Assembly (NCBI GenBank): GCA_003963245.1
Contig: RXJX01000029.1
Location: 1 to 61,399 of the forward strand
DNA length: 61,399 nucleotides
Source of the DNA: Neisseriaceae bacterium
Lineage (GTDB): Bacteria; Pseudomonadota; Gammaproteobacteria; Burkholderiales; UBA11063
Reading direction: 5' to 3'
The first letter of the stretch is position 1. The number at the start of each line of letters is the position of its first letter. Below are positions 48,465 to 58,376 of the stretch, one piece after another. Both the position numbers and the translations under genes were made by a program. Below the pieces are notes generated by a model. It was not told the origin of the DNA, did not search any database, and was given only the letters and a program-made list of their open reading frames with translations.

Positions 48465-50540
48465 ATGCAAAGAAAACCACGAATTCTATCGACTATTCTA
48501 TTTTCACTAAGTGCTCCAGTTTTTGCTGACGATGTAGCTAATGAAAATAACTCAACTACATTAGAAGATATACAAGTAGTAGCAACTAAAAATAAGCCAT
48601 TACCCAAAAGCTATCAAAATCAAAGTCCACAAAACGAAAGCGCAACCTTTGTTCCAGCCGTGACTGTTGCTGCACCAGAAGATACTGCCCACACTACCGC
48701 GCAAGAATTAAATAACATGGCAGGAATCTCAATTGTCGGCGGTACACAAACTGTCACGCAAAATATCAGTATCGGTGGTCTTGCCCGCGATAATATTGTC
48801 GTTGGGATTGATGGAGTCAATAATTACTTTACTAACTTTGGCGGTAATGATACCCGCCTACTGCCTAGCCCCTATTTGTTTAAACAAGTAAGTGCAACAC
48901 AAACTGGAAGTGACATCACTATTGGTTCAGGTAATGTTGGTGGTGCAGTTAATTTCACAACCATTGACCCTGAAGATTTATTACACGGTGATAAATTAAG
49001 TACACAAGCAACATTAGGAGGAAATTCGGCGACTGAGGGAGTAAACTCAAACGCGGCGTTTGCTGCACGCAGCGGAAGAGTTGCGTATTTAATTGATTTG
49101 GTAGGAACTAATGACAATAATATGCAACTAGGCAATGGTACAACATTACCCTATTCTGCTAATACCAACTTCCAAGGCTTAGCCAAAATAACCGTTGATA
49201 TTAGCGATAGCCAAAGTTTGAAGCTAAGTTTCTTAAACATGCAAAATCATGGAGAATATCCAGCAACAATTGTCAATAGTACCAATGCGACCAACCAACC
49301 GGCAAACTTTGATTTTAACCAAAGTCAAACCACACTTGATTATCGCTATAAACCCAATAATCCGTATGTCGATATTAAAGTGCAAGCATCATACCAAACC
49401 AGTAACTATGCCCTTAACCCGATTTATACTAATTCAGGATTAAATCAAGCACCACAAAATATTACGCTTAATACCAGCAGCATTAAAGTAAATAATACGA
49501 CTTTGGTTGCAGAACAAAAACTACTTTATGGAATAGAAGCCACCAATATCAGTGGTTCAGATATGTATAGCAGTCCTACAGTGCTAAATTTCCCGACCTC
49601 CCAACAACAGCTCTACGGTATATACCTCCAAGATAGTTGGGACATTACTAAAAAAATTAACGTAACTGCCGGAACACGCTATAACAACTACCAAAATCAA
49701 AGCGCTAACGATGGGAATAGTGGTGGTGGTTTATTTACCAGCCAAGTTGGTCTAAATTATCAATTCCTTCCTGAATGGCTTGCTTATGTCGGTTACTCGG
49801 AAGGGTTTCAAGCGCCAACCCTCTCTAATCTCTACATGAGCGGTTATCATGAGTATAGCCCCGGAAATGGTTATATTTATCAAGCCAATCCTGAGTTAAA
49901 ACCTGAAATAGCACATAATACCAGCGCGGGGATTAAATATAAAACCAATATTAATGACGAACAAAGCTTTATGCTTTCAGCCAATGCATTTTTAAATAAT
50001 GTCTCCAATTATGTACTTTGGACCTATGTCGGGCAAAGTGGTTCAACTAATGTGACTCAAATGGGTAACGTTACTCAAGCACAATTATATGGCTATTCAC
50101 TGGCGATTAACTATACTTCTCCGTGGGTAATACTGGATACCAACTTTACCAGCACCTATGGCAGCACACAATCCAGCTATTATAATGGATCAAATAATCT
50201 AATCCCCGCTGGATCTGCGTTACCGATTCCTCAGGCAAAAGGCTATGTTGGTTTAGGTTTTCCGATCAAACCTATTGATAGTTTAATCCAAACCAGTCTG
50301 AACTATACTCTAACTCAAACGCGTACTCCAGCGACTGTTTATGGAACCTTACCAGATGCACCAGGTTACGCAATTGTAGGTTTAGCCTATAGTTGGAAAC
50401 CTAAGCAAAGCCTAAAAGGAATTGAAGCTATGCTTGGAGTTGATAATATATTTAACCAAAACTATCAAAACTATAATGGTTACACCCTGTTTCCAGCACT
50501 CGGTAGAAATATTTATGCACAAGCATCCTATAAATACTAA
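48465..50540 (+). CDS. TonB-dependent outer membrane receptor
   Basis: 691 aa. Signal peptide (cleavage near residue 21), TonB box around LEDIQVVAT (33-41), plug domain to about residue 170, and a barrel ending in an aromatic residue (QASYKY). Plug features IGGLARDNIVVGIDGV and SGNVGGAVNFTTIDPEDLL, and the barrel FQAPTLSNLY with ANPELKPE, resemble heme/hemoglobin-type receptors more than ferric hydroxamate receptors. Position between exbD and tonB in a siderophore operon suggests it takes up the operon's own ferric siderophore; ligand remains open. Confidence 0.9.
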   Translation: MQRKPRILSTILFSLSAPVFADDVANENNSTTLEDIQVVATKNKPLPKSYQNQSPQNESATFVPAVTVAAPEDTAHTTAQELNNMAGISIVGGTQTVTQNISIGGLARDNIVVGIDGVNNYFTNFGGNDTRLLPSPYLFKQVSATQTGSDITIGSGNVGGAVNFTTIDPEDLLHGDKLSTQATLGGNSATEGVNSNAAFAARSGRVAYLIDLVGTNDNNMQLGNGTTLPYSANTNFQGLAKITVDISDSQSLKLSFLNMQNHGEYPATIVNSTNATNQPANFDFNQSQTTLDYRYKPNNPYVDIKVQASYQTSNYALNPIYTNSGLNQAPQNITLNTSSIKVNNTTLVAEQKLLYGIEATNISGSDMYSSPTVLNFPTSQQQLYGIYLQDSWDITKKINVTAGTRYNNYQNQSANDGNSGGGLFTSQVGLNYQFLPEWLAYVGYSEGFQAPTLSNLYMSGYHEYSPGNGYIYQANPELKPEIAHNTSAGIKYKTNINDEQSFMLSANAFLNNVSNYVLWTYVGQSGSTNVTQMGNVTQAQLYGYSLAINYTSPWVILDTNFTSTYGSTQSSYYNGSNNLIPAGSALPIPQAKGYVGLGFPIKPIDSLIQTSLNYTLTQTRTPATVYGTLPDAPGYAIVGLAYSWKPKQSLKGIEAMLGVDNIFNQNYQNYNGYTLFPALGRNIYAQASYKY

Positions 50541-50550
50541 GGTAATATAA

Positions 50551-51213
50551 ATGAATACTTTTAAGTCATATTTTGCAATAACGCTATCGCTTTTGATAAA
50601 TTTTGCTATTTTTTATCAACTCGGGCACAAACAAAATACCTGGGAACTGGATCAAAGCGAATTACAAAGTGGAGCAGATACTGATGGCATAATTGAAAAT
50701 ATCAATATTGTAAGCCACGCCACAAAAGCGGATACTGCAAAGCCACCACAAAAAACTCCAGAGGAGAAAATTAGCAAAAAAGTCGTTACCGAAACTAAAA
50801 AAACAGTTGCTAAACCAGTAGCTAAGGAGAATTTGCCAACTAACGTAGTGGATAACTCCCAAAATGCAAAACCCACTACTACAGAAAATACACAAGCAGC
50901 AAGTGGGCGAGCTAGTCCGCAGATTGCCCATAAAGCACAATTAGTTTCAGCGCCACCGCCGCTAATTTATCCCACAGAAGCAATTAAACAAAATGCAGTA
51001 GGTAAAGTTTCAATCAAAGCACAAATTGATAGTCAAGGAAAGATACGCAATGTTGAAATAATTAAATCAAGTGGTTACAAAGTACTCGATGAAGCTGCGA
51101 TTAAATGGTTTCGCGAGCTAAGTTTTAAACCAGCACATGATGGAAATAGTGCAATTGATTCAGTCGTCTCACAAACTATAACATTTGACTTAAATGAAAA
51201 TGACATGGGATAG
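50551..51213 (+). CDS. tonB: TonB energy transducer
   Basis: 220 aa. N-terminal membrane anchor (SYFAITLSLLINFAIFY), a Lys/Thr/Pro-containing periplasmic spacer (about residues 60-130) and a C-terminal TonB domain: PPLIYPTEAIKQNAVGKVSI, GKIRNVEIIKSSGYKVLDEA and FRELSFKPA. The spacer is less Pro-rich than in E. coli TonB. AAGG precedes the ATG. A dedicated TonB for the receptor just upstream. Confidence 0.93.
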   Translation: MNTFKSYFAITLSLLINFAIFYQLGHKQNTWELDQSELQSGADTDGIIENINIVSHATKADTAKPPQKTPEEKISKKVVTETKKTVAKPVAKENLPTNVVDNSQNAKPTTTENTQAASGRASPQIAHKAQLVSAPPPLIYPTEAIKQNAVGKVSIKAQIDSQGKIRNVEIIKSSGYKVLDEAAIKWFRELSFKPAHDGNSAIDSVVSQTITFDLNENDMG

Positions 51214-51273
51214 CCAATTTACAAAAATAATTCTGAAATAAGCATAATTTAACAATAATTTGGAGGATTTAAC

Positions 51274-52656
51274 GTGGAAAACGCTATAGAACAAAGAAAG
51301 CTAGTAATTTATGATCTAGTTGGAATCGGCATAGGTCCATTTAATCTTGGACTTGCAGCTTTAAGCCAACCAATAAAAGAACTTAATTGTCTTTTTATCG
51401 ATCAAAATAAAAGTTTTAACTGGCATCCGGGTTTGCTTTTAGCAAACACCACATTGCAAGTTCCTTTTATCGCAGATTTAGTAACCTTTGCCGATCCGCA
51501 GAGCCCTTATTCATTTATTAATTATCTGCATGTTCATAATCGACTGTATAAATTTTATTTCTACGAAAATTTCTTTATCTTACGAGAAGAATATAATCAT
51601 TATTGTCAATGGGTCGCACAACAATTAGATAATCTAAAATTCAATACGCTCGTAACTGATATTAAGCAAATTAATACTGATAGCGACGGTAAAATATACC
51701 AAATATTTATTAAAAATTTAGTTGATCAAACAATAAGTAAAATTTATAGCAAACATATTGCATTAGGAATCGGAACGAGTCCGCAAATTCCTGCCAAATT
51801 CTCCAAAATTAAACATCCCAATGTCTTGCACTCGGCAAATTTCTTGAAATATGAATCGAGATTACGTAATTTAGAATCTATCTGTATTGTTGGTTCAGGG
51901 CAAAGTGCTGGGGAAATAGTTCTTGAATTATTAAAACAGCAAGGCGAACATCCTCGCCAATTAACTTGGTTAACCAGAGCCAATGGCTTTTTCCCCATGG
52001 AATATTCTAAGTTAGGTCTTGAACATTTTAGCCCGGATTATATGACCAATTTTTACCAATTAGATAATACAACAAAACGCGCATTGATTGAGAAACAGGG
52101 TTTAATGTATAAAGGCATCAGTAAACAAACTATTGCCGATATATTTGATGAACTCTATCGACAAACTATTGCGAATAAATCACAGCCGCTAAATTTGTTA
52201 GCTAACACCAATTTGGATGAAATAGATGTAAATAACAGTAGCTCAGCACAACAAATAAATTTACATACCAATAACTTGCTAAACAACAACACACAGCAAT
52301 TTATGTGTGATGCCGTGATTTTAGCGACAGGCTATGCAATGCAAAATACTCGATTGCTAAACTCACTCAAACATGACTTGATACAAAATAACATAAATTC
52401 ATATGCCTTGAATGCAGATTTCAGCTTACAAAGTAAAAGCATAAATAAAAATAAAATATTCATGCAAAATAATAGTTTAAATTCCCATGGAGTTGGTTCA
52501 CCGGATCTAGGACTTGGTTGCCACAGAAATATAATTATCTTAAATAGCATCCTGGGTTACGAATATTACATTACACAAAAAAATACGGTATTTCAAAATT
52601 TTAACTTCAATACTCAAAAGGGTCACGAATGCGTAACTTACACCACATATCATTAA
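51274..52656 (+). CDS. Siderophore amine N-monooxygenase (IucD/RhbE/AlcA family)
   Basis: 460 aa from a GTG with a strong GGAGGA at 51262-51267. FAD/NADPH enzyme that N-hydroxylates a terminal amine (lysine, ornithine or a diamine) in hydroxamate siderophore synthesis. FAD motif GIGIGPFNLGLAAL (about 17-30), NWHPGLLLANTTLQVPF, NADPH motif VGSGQSAGEIVLELL and the late ATGY motif in DAVILATGYAM are present. The sequence alone does not fix the amine. It overlaps the following synthetase gene by 28 bp. Confidence 0.93.
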   Translation: MENAIEQRKLVIYDLVGIGIGPFNLGLAALSQPIKELNCLFIDQNKSFNWHPGLLLANTTLQVPFIADLVTFADPQSPYSFINYLHVHNRLYKFYFYENFFILREEYNHYCQWVAQQLDNLKFNTLVTDIKQINTDSDGKIYQIFIKNLVDQTISKIYSKHIALGIGTSPQIPAKFSKIKHPNVLHSANFLKYESRLRNLESICIVGSGQSAGEIVLELLKQQGEHPRQLTWLTRANGFFPMEYSKLGLEHFSPDYMTNFYQLDNTTKRALIEKQGLMYKGISKQTIADIFDELYRQTIANKSQPLNLLANTNLDEIDVNNSSSAQQINLHTNNLLNNNTQQFMCDAVILATGYAMQNTRLLNSLKHDLIQNNINSYALNADFSLQSKSINKNKIFMQNNSLNSHGVGSPDLGLGCHRNIIILNSILGYEYYITQKNTVFQNFNFNTQKGHECVTYTTYH

Positions 52657-54356
52657 AAAATTTCTTAAATAGCTATTTGATTAATCAGGCTCAATTAAAG
52701 GCGATACAGCAAAATAACAATTTATTTATTGAAATCCCACTCGTCAACCGAAATGAAAAATTAAGGGTTCACATCGATAGTATTTCACTAAGTTACCGCT
52801 ATCAATTTAAGTTTCCGGTGTTATTAGTCAAGACTGATCAAACATCAGAGGAGCTTGCTAATGATCAAGTAATAGAAATACTGCTACAGAATTTAGCTCA
52901 GCGCTACAGTGTGGTAGATGAGAAGCTTAAAAGGCTTAAAAAAGCAATTAATAACAGCAACTATAATCTGCAATTAAGCTTGGATAAATTGCCTCAAACA
53001 CAAATTAAGTCTTTATATCAAACTAAGCTTGATTTTGCAGAGAGTGAAAGTACTTTAATTGCTGGTCATCAGATGCACCCGACACCCAAAAGTTGTACTG
53101 GATTTAATGAAGAGGAATTTTGCCAATATTATCCTGAATTTAAACAAAAATTTCAGCTTCATTACTTTATGGTTAAATCCGATCATTTATACTTCAAAAC
53201 CAATCTGAAACAAAGTAGCGATACATTGATCAAACAATACTTTGTTAGTGACATAGATGATCATGCAAAGAACCTGATCCCACTGCACCCGTGGCAAGCA
53301 GCGTACTTGCTGCGCTTACCTCAGATACAACAAATGATTAAGGATGATTTACTGATAGATTTAGGAGTACGAGGAGAATACTTTAGCGCCAGTTCATCAA
53401 TCCGGAGCGTCTATGCACAAAATTCACCGTTTATGCTCAAAATGTCACTGAATGTAATGATTACTAATTCAGTACGAATGAACTATGAACGTGAACTAGA
53501 GCGTGCTATTGCTGTTGATAAATTTTGGCAAACGGATATCGCGAAGAATATCCAGCAACATTATCCACAGTTTAGCGCAATTACTGATCCTGCATTTTTA
53601 TGTTTACTTGATAGTAATGGCAAGCTCATCGAGGAAAGTGCATTACTATTTCGGCATAACCCATTTATGGAATCTGGTAATAATGTTAGCTGCCTAGCAG
53701 CACTCTGTCACGATAACATCTTATCTCAAGGTAATCGTTTTGATTCACTAATTGCGAGTATATCGCAAAAACATGCTCTTAGTAAGCAACAATCCGCTGA
53801 ATTATGGTTAGATAAATTTTTATCTATTTGTATTGAGCCATTATTATGGATATTGAGCTATTACGGTATTGCTCTAGAGGCTCATCAACAAAATTTATTA
53901 GTTAAACTAGATACTGATGGATTACCAATACACGGCTACTACCGCGACTCGCAAGGATACTATATTAGCGAAGATGCGATGTTCTGTTATCCGGAACATG
54001 CAGAGATTTTTAGTACGTTTGCCAATGGAACTATCGAATTTGTCAATCACCATTTTAGCTATTATCTAATTGGCAATAGCTTGCTAGGAATAATTAATGG
54101 ACTTTCCAGCTCAAAAGAAATTAATGAGCAAGTCTTAATCAATAAAGTCCAAGATGAATTTAAATCGTGGCAATACAAGTGGCAGGATGCACCATATGAC
54201 TTCCTTGTTTTTTTACTCACACGAAGCACCTTACCCTATAAAGATAACCTTGCAACCCGATTAAATGATCTTGATGAATTAACTGCTCCACTAGCACAAC
54301 AATCGATATATAGCGAATTAGACAACCCCTTTTACTGTTTAAACAAAGGAAATTAA
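52629..54356 (+). CDS. IucA/IucC-family NIS siderophore synthetase (first)
   Basis: 575 aa ATP-dependent ligase that joins citrate or a carboxylate intermediate to a hydroxylamine/amine. Signatures: GHQMHPTPKSCTGF (about 150-163; ATP/citrate site), IPLHPWQAAY, the ASSSIRSVY segment with FMLKMSLNVMITNSVR, and LEAHQQNLLVKLD, equivalent to the LEAHxQN site. Length fits. It overlaps the monooxygenase by 28 bp and is followed by a second synthetase after 4 nt, giving two ligation steps. Confidence 0.94.
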   Translation: MRNLHHISLKNFLNSYLINQAQLKAIQQNNNLFIEIPLVNRNEKLRVHIDSISLSYRYQFKFPVLLVKTDQTSEELANDQVIEILLQNLAQRYSVVDEKLKRLKKAINNSNYNLQLSLDKLPQTQIKSLYQTKLDFAESESTLIAGHQMHPTPKSCTGFNEEEFCQYYPEFKQKFQLHYFMVKSDHLYFKTNLKQSSDTLIKQYFVSDIDDHAKNLIPLHPWQAAYLLRLPQIQQMIKDDLLIDLGVRGEYFSASSSIRSVYAQNSPFMLKMSLNVMITNSVRMNYERELERAIAVDKFWQTDIAKNIQQHYPQFSAITDPAFLCLLDSNGKLIEESALLFRHNPFMESGNNVSCLAALCHDNILSQGNRFDSLIASISQKHALSKQQSAELWLDKFLSICIEPLLWILSYYGIALEAHQQNLLVKLDTDGLPIHGYYRDSQGYYISEDAMFCYPEHAEIFSTFANGTIEFVNHHFSYYLIGNSLLGIINGLSSSKEINEQVLINKVQDEFKSWQYKWQDAPYDFLVFLLTRSTLPYKDNLATRLNDLDELTAPLAQQSIYSELDNPFYCLNKGN

Positions 54357-54360
54357 AGCG

Positions 54361-56217
54361 ATGGAAAACTCATTACCACAAATAAATCAAACAATTACAT
54401 TGAATAACTGGTTAAAAGTCAACCAGCAATTAGTTGCTAAAATACTCACTGAATTTATGTACGAGGATTTATTGACTACCACAATACAATTATTGCCAGA
54501 TGGTGTTTTTCAGCATTGCTTAGAGTTAGATGATAATATTGAATATAGATTTACTGCAGAAAAAAGAATCTTTGGTAATTGGCAGATAGATAAAGACTCA
54601 ATTAGTTACTACCGTCAAGGTGTAAAGCAAAACGAGCTGCTGGTGAGCGAGTTTATGCGTAATAGCTACCAAAAAATTGGAATTGATGAATTAACTCTGG
54701 GGCATTTACTTCGGGAACTAAACCACACCCTGATTGCAGATTGTCATATTTTAAATACCTCCGACAATATCAATAGTCATCTATTAAACATAAGACAAGC
54801 ATCGCAAATCGAGGGTTACATGCGTGGACACCCATGGTTTGTAATCAATAAAGGGCGATTGGGATTTTCCTATCAGGAATATCTGAACTCAGCACCTGAA
54901 ATGCGTAACCTACAAAAGCTAGCTTGGCTTGGCGTTAGAAAAAATAAAGTTACCTTTAATGCTATTGATGATCTTAATTATCAGCAATTAATAATTCAGG
55001 AACTAGCAGAAGAAGATCTAAATAAGTTTCAACAATTATTAAGTGCGCAGAATTTAATAGTGCAAGAATATTATTTGATGCCGATTCATGATTGGCAATG
55101 GCAAAGACAAATTATTCAATTATATCCAGAAGATATTGCACGTAATAATATCGTTTATTTAGGTCATGGTTCAGACGATTATTTAGCGACTCAATCAATC
55201 AGAAGCTTTAACAACCAAAGTGATTATAGAAAATTTCAAGTTAAGCTCCCGATCAGTATCTTTAACACCGCAGTTTACCGTGGCTTACCACATGAACGCA
55301 CTGAATTAGCACCGTTACTCACTCAATGGTTAAAAGATATCCACGAACAAGATAGTTTTTTTCATCAAAAGACACGATTAATTATGCTGGGTGAAATTGC
55401 CAGTATTAGCTATGCTCACCCTATCTACAACCAGATTGATGGAGTTCCATACCAATATCAAGAGTTATTGGGCGTAATTTGGCGCGAGAATGTCAACAAC
55501 TACCTCGAGAAATCAGAGTTTGTTATGAGTATGGCAGCATTAATTCACCTTGATAAAAATAATGAACCGCTAGTTATTGAACTAATCAAACGCTCTGGCC
55601 TAACTATTGCTCAATGGTTGGAGCAATTATTTTTAGTTTGCTTACCGCCATTATTGCATTGGTTATATAAATACGGCATAGCCTTCTCTCCTCATGGTGA
55701 AAATACTATGCTCGTAATGGATGAAAACTATCAACCAAAAGCTTTAGTCCTCAAAGATTTTATTGATGATGTAAATATTAGTCAACACAATCTAAAAAGT
55801 TTAAATAGCATGCCAATTAAATTACAAGATACGCTCTATCAATTATCAAATGAAGATATGGCACAATTTATCCAAACTGGACTATTCGTAGTTTTATATC
55901 GCTATTTATCAGATATTTTGCTTACTCATGCAGACTACCCTGAAACACAGTTTTGGCAACAAGTTCATACAGAAATTGAAAAATATCATCAAAGCCATTC
56001 GGAGTTAAGTGAGCAAATTCAGGGAATAAATTTACTGAAGCCTCAATTTAAAAAGCTAAATCTAAATCGCCTGCGTTTAATCGAAGTTGGTTATGCTGAT
56101 TATCATCAGCGTCCTAAAGTTGAATCAAGGCTAATGATGAATAATCCCGCAAGCTATAAAACGTGGAGTGAATATACATCATTAAAAACTAGCAATGGAG
56201 CCAAGGTTAATGTTTAA
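54361..56217 (+). CDS. IucA/IucC-family NIS siderophore synthetase (second)
   Basis: 618 aa with AAAGGAAA 7 nt before the ATG. Motifs: MRGHPWFVINKGRLGFSYQE (about 158-177), MPIHDWQWQRQI, TQSIRSFN, FQVKLPISIFNTAVYRGLP and FSPHGENTMLVMD. It differs clearly from the first synthetase, so they are not recent duplicates; paired A- and C-type enzymes in aerobactin, schizokinen and rhizobactin systems link citrate to two hydroxamate arms. The acyltransferase start at 56210 overlaps its stop by 8 bp. Confidence 0.94.
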   Translation: MENSLPQINQTITLNNWLKVNQQLVAKILTEFMYEDLLTTTIQLLPDGVFQHCLELDDNIEYRFTAEKRIFGNWQIDKDSISYYRQGVKQNELLVSEFMRNSYQKIGIDELTLGHLLRELNHTLIADCHILNTSDNINSHLLNIRQASQIEGYMRGHPWFVINKGRLGFSYQEYLNSAPEMRNLQKLAWLGVRKNKVTFNAIDDLNYQQLIIQELAEEDLNKFQQLLSAQNLIVQEYYLMPIHDWQWQRQIIQLYPEDIARNNIVYLGHGSDDYLATQSIRSFNNQSDYRKFQVKLPISIFNTAVYRGLPHERTELAPLLTQWLKDIHEQDSFFHQKTRLIMLGEIASISYAHPIYNQIDGVPYQYQELLGVIWRENVNNYLEKSEFVMSMAALIHLDKNNEPLVIELIKRSGLTIAQWLEQLFLVCLPPLLHWLYKYGIAFSPHGENTMLVMDENYQPKALVLKDFIDDVNISQHNLKSLNSMPIKLQDTLYQLSNEDMAQFIQTGLFVVLYRYLSDILLTHADYPETQFWQQVHTEIEKYHQSHSELSEQIQGINLLKPQFKKLNLNRLRLIEVGYADYHQRPKVESRLMMNNPASYKTWSEYTSLKTSNGAKVNV

Positions 56218-57172
56218 GCAAGCACATTACAGCTATAGCTGCAGACAAAGCAAAAATCATCTAAGAATTTATCATGTTGACTTAGATCGTGATTTTGAGA
56301 AGTTATTTACATGGATGCATCAGCCGCATGTCGCAAAATTTTGGCAGCTTAATTTATCACACAATGAACTTTTAGCGCATTTTAAATCTGCGTTAGCAAT
56401 GTCGCATCAAGAGTTATTTATGCTAGAAATTAATCAGCAGATAATTGGCTATGCCGAAACTTATCATGCACCAGAGGATCGTTTAGCTCAATTTTACCAG
56501 CTCCAAGTAGGTGATTTTGGCATTCATTTATTAATTGGAGAAAAAAATGCTACCGGTAAAGGTCATAGTTCGCTAATTGTACGTGGATTAAGTGATTACT
56601 TATTTACACAGCAGATGGCAGAGCGAGTTTTACTTGAACCCAATAAAGAGGTTGCAGCACTAAATATGTTAGAGCGCAAGCTTGGATTTAGCAATCTGGG
56701 ATACCTAAAATTACCCGAAAAAATGGCAACGCTCTATGCGATCACTCATCAGGATTTTTATCGGCATAATCCTAGTGAAATTATTTGCGACATAAGTAGC
56801 GTTCCAATTGTCAGACTACACTTTCCAAGCTTTCCTAGTGATGATGCAGTTAATTGCTGGATTAGAAAACTGGATAATATCTTATTACACCATGAACCAT
56901 ATGTAGCTATAAGTACCTTTGATCGTGAATATCAGTTCTCACAAACTGCCAGAAAAGTAGAAATGGCATGGTTTAAACAGCATAAACCATTACTAGCTAA
57001 ATATTGTCGCGCAATGCTTAGAGTTACCACTGATACAGAAATGATTGCCAAATTAAATTCTTCGGCAATGAAAAAAGGAATGCCTTTTCGCTGTATCCCA
57101 GTTTCTTCTCAAGAACTGGCAATGCGGCAAGCAAAATTAATTCTCAACAAAGAGCGCCGTACTAATGCGTAA
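56210..57172 (+). CDS. Siderophore N-acyltransferase (GNAT) fused to a STAS/SEC14-like domain
   Basis: About 320 aa from the ATG at 56210, with AAGG 4 nt upstream; an earlier ATG at 56195 has none. The N-terminal about 180 residues are an IucB/RhbD-like acetyltransferase: WMHQPHVAKFWQL, YAETYHAPEDRLAQFY and EPNKEVAALNMLERKLGFSN. It should acylate the N-hydroxyamine. The last about 120 residues form a separate domain (VRLHFPSFPSDD to RCIPVSSQELAMRQAKL) that recalls small SpoIIAA-like STAS/SEC14 domains, with the ARKVEMAWFKQHKPLLAKYC helix. Family IucB enzymes lack such an extension in my knowledge. It overlaps both neighbours by 8 bp. Confidence 0.8.
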   Translation: MFKQAHYSYSCRQSKNHLRIYHVDLDRDFEKLFTWMHQPHVAKFWQLNLSHNELLAHFKSALAMSHQELFMLEINQQIIGYAETYHAPEDRLAQFYQLQVGDFGIHLLIGEKNATGKGHSSLIVRGLSDYLFTQQMAERVLLEPNKEVAALNMLERKLGFSNLGYLKLPEKMATLYAITHQDFYRHNPSEIICDISSVPIVRLHFPSFPSDDAVNCWIRKLDNILLHHEPYVAISTFDREYQFSQTARKVEMAWFKQHKPLLAKYCRAMLRVTTDTEMIAKLNSSAMKKGMPFRCIPVSSQELAMRQAKLILNKERRTNA

Positions 57173-58376
57173 CTACAAAACCCTAGTCAGTATTACCATA
57201 TTAGCAATCGCCAATACTACACCGCTGTATTTTGCAACAGTAGCACTTCCAACCATCATGCGTAGCAACGGTGTCTCGCTTACCATAATCGGTCTATTTG
57301 GTGGTCTCATGCTTCCTTGGGCATTCAAGTTTTTATGGGCACCATTACTGGATCGCTACTATAGCATAAAATTTGGTAAACGCAAAAGCTGGCTGATACC
57401 GTTGCAAATATTAATGCTAATTTGTCTGATAATTATTTATAATCTTCCACCAAATCAGCATCCTGAGTTACTCTTTGGTATAATAATTGCTTTACTAATT
57501 TGTGCTGCCACTCATTATCTGGCAACCAGTGCATTTATTTTAGAGCAAGTTGACTCAGACCAATTACGCTTTGGTAACTACGCACAAGTAGTAGGTACGG
57601 CATTGGGGAGCTTTACTGGCGGTGGGTTATTTTTAATTGCGTATCCACAATTTGGCTGGCAAAACTCGATTTTAACACTAGTTATTGTTAACTTAATTTT
57701 TCTAGTTATACAAAGCTTAGTACGAGAGCGCAAAATTATAATTGAGACAGAACTTGGTGGAAAACCATCTTTAATTAACTTTCTCAACCGCAAAAATACA
57801 CGTAATTTATTATACTTATGTCTAATTTATCGTGGCTGCGAAGGCTTAGTGATGGGAATGCAACAACCATTTCTCGTTGACAAGCAAATTGCAATTAGCT
57901 TAATTGGCAAAGTTTTGGGCGCTAGTGGGCTTAGTTTAAGTCTATTAGCTTCATTATTGGTAAGTATTTGTCTAAGAAATAATCGCGAAAACATTTGGCT
58001 CCTGATTTTGGGCATAATGCGAAGTATTTGTTATTTAGCCTTGGCTACTTTAGCTTATTTTACAATAAATTCGCAAACTTTAATCTTTACCGTGGTTGTT
58101 ACCAATATGGCATGTCGCTCCATGGAGATGGTTGTATTATATACATTTTTCATGCAAAACTGTGAGCCAAGACAATCCGCAACCGATATGTCTATCTTAC
58201 TCTGTGCTGAAATCATTATTTATAGCTCAGGAATGATGCTAAGTGGCTATTTAGCCAAACTTTTAGGTTATAGTGGATTATTTGCTATTGGTAGCGTTTT
58301 ATCATTAGTTTCCACTGCAGTTTGTGCCTACATTATTTATAAAATAATTATTAGAAGAAATCAATATTTACTGTGA
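57165..58376 (+). CDS. MFS siderophore permease, RhtX/FptX-like
   Basis: 403 aa with about 12 membrane segments. The first loop PLYFATVALPTIMRSNGVSL and the motif GGLMLPWAFKFLWAPLLDRY match the AmpG/RhtX/FptX-like MFS group, where RhtX and FptX carry ferric siderophores across the inner membrane without an ABC transporter. It starts within the acyltransferase gene (8-bp overlap) and its stop overlaps the next GTG. An export role is less likely by family but not excluded. No other exporter is in the operon. Confidence 0.85.
   Translation: MRNYKTLVSITILAIANTTPLYFATVALPTIMRSNGVSLTIIGLFGGLMLPWAFKFLWAPLLDRYYSIKFGKRKSWLIPLQILMLICLIIIYNLPPNQHPELLFGIIIALLICAATHYLATSAFILEQVDSDQLRFGNYAQVVGTALGSFTGGGLFLIAYPQFGWQNSILTLVIVNLIFLVIQSLVRERKIIIETELGGKPSLINFLNRKNTRNLLYLCLIYRGCEGLVMGMQQPFLVDKQIAISLIGKVLGASGLSLSLLASLLVSICLRNNRENIWLLILGIMRSICYLALATLAYFTINSQTLIFTVVVTNMACRSMEMVVLYTFFMQNCEPRQSATDMSILLCAEIIIYSSGMMLSGYLAKLLGYSGLFAIGSVLSLVSTAVCAYIIYKIIIRRNQYLL

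Noticed and set aside
52629..56217. The two IucA/IucC genes as a recent tandem duplication
   Set aside because: Their motifs and lengths differ throughout (GHQMHPTPKSC versus RGHPWFVINKG), which fits two ancient, functionally distinct types.
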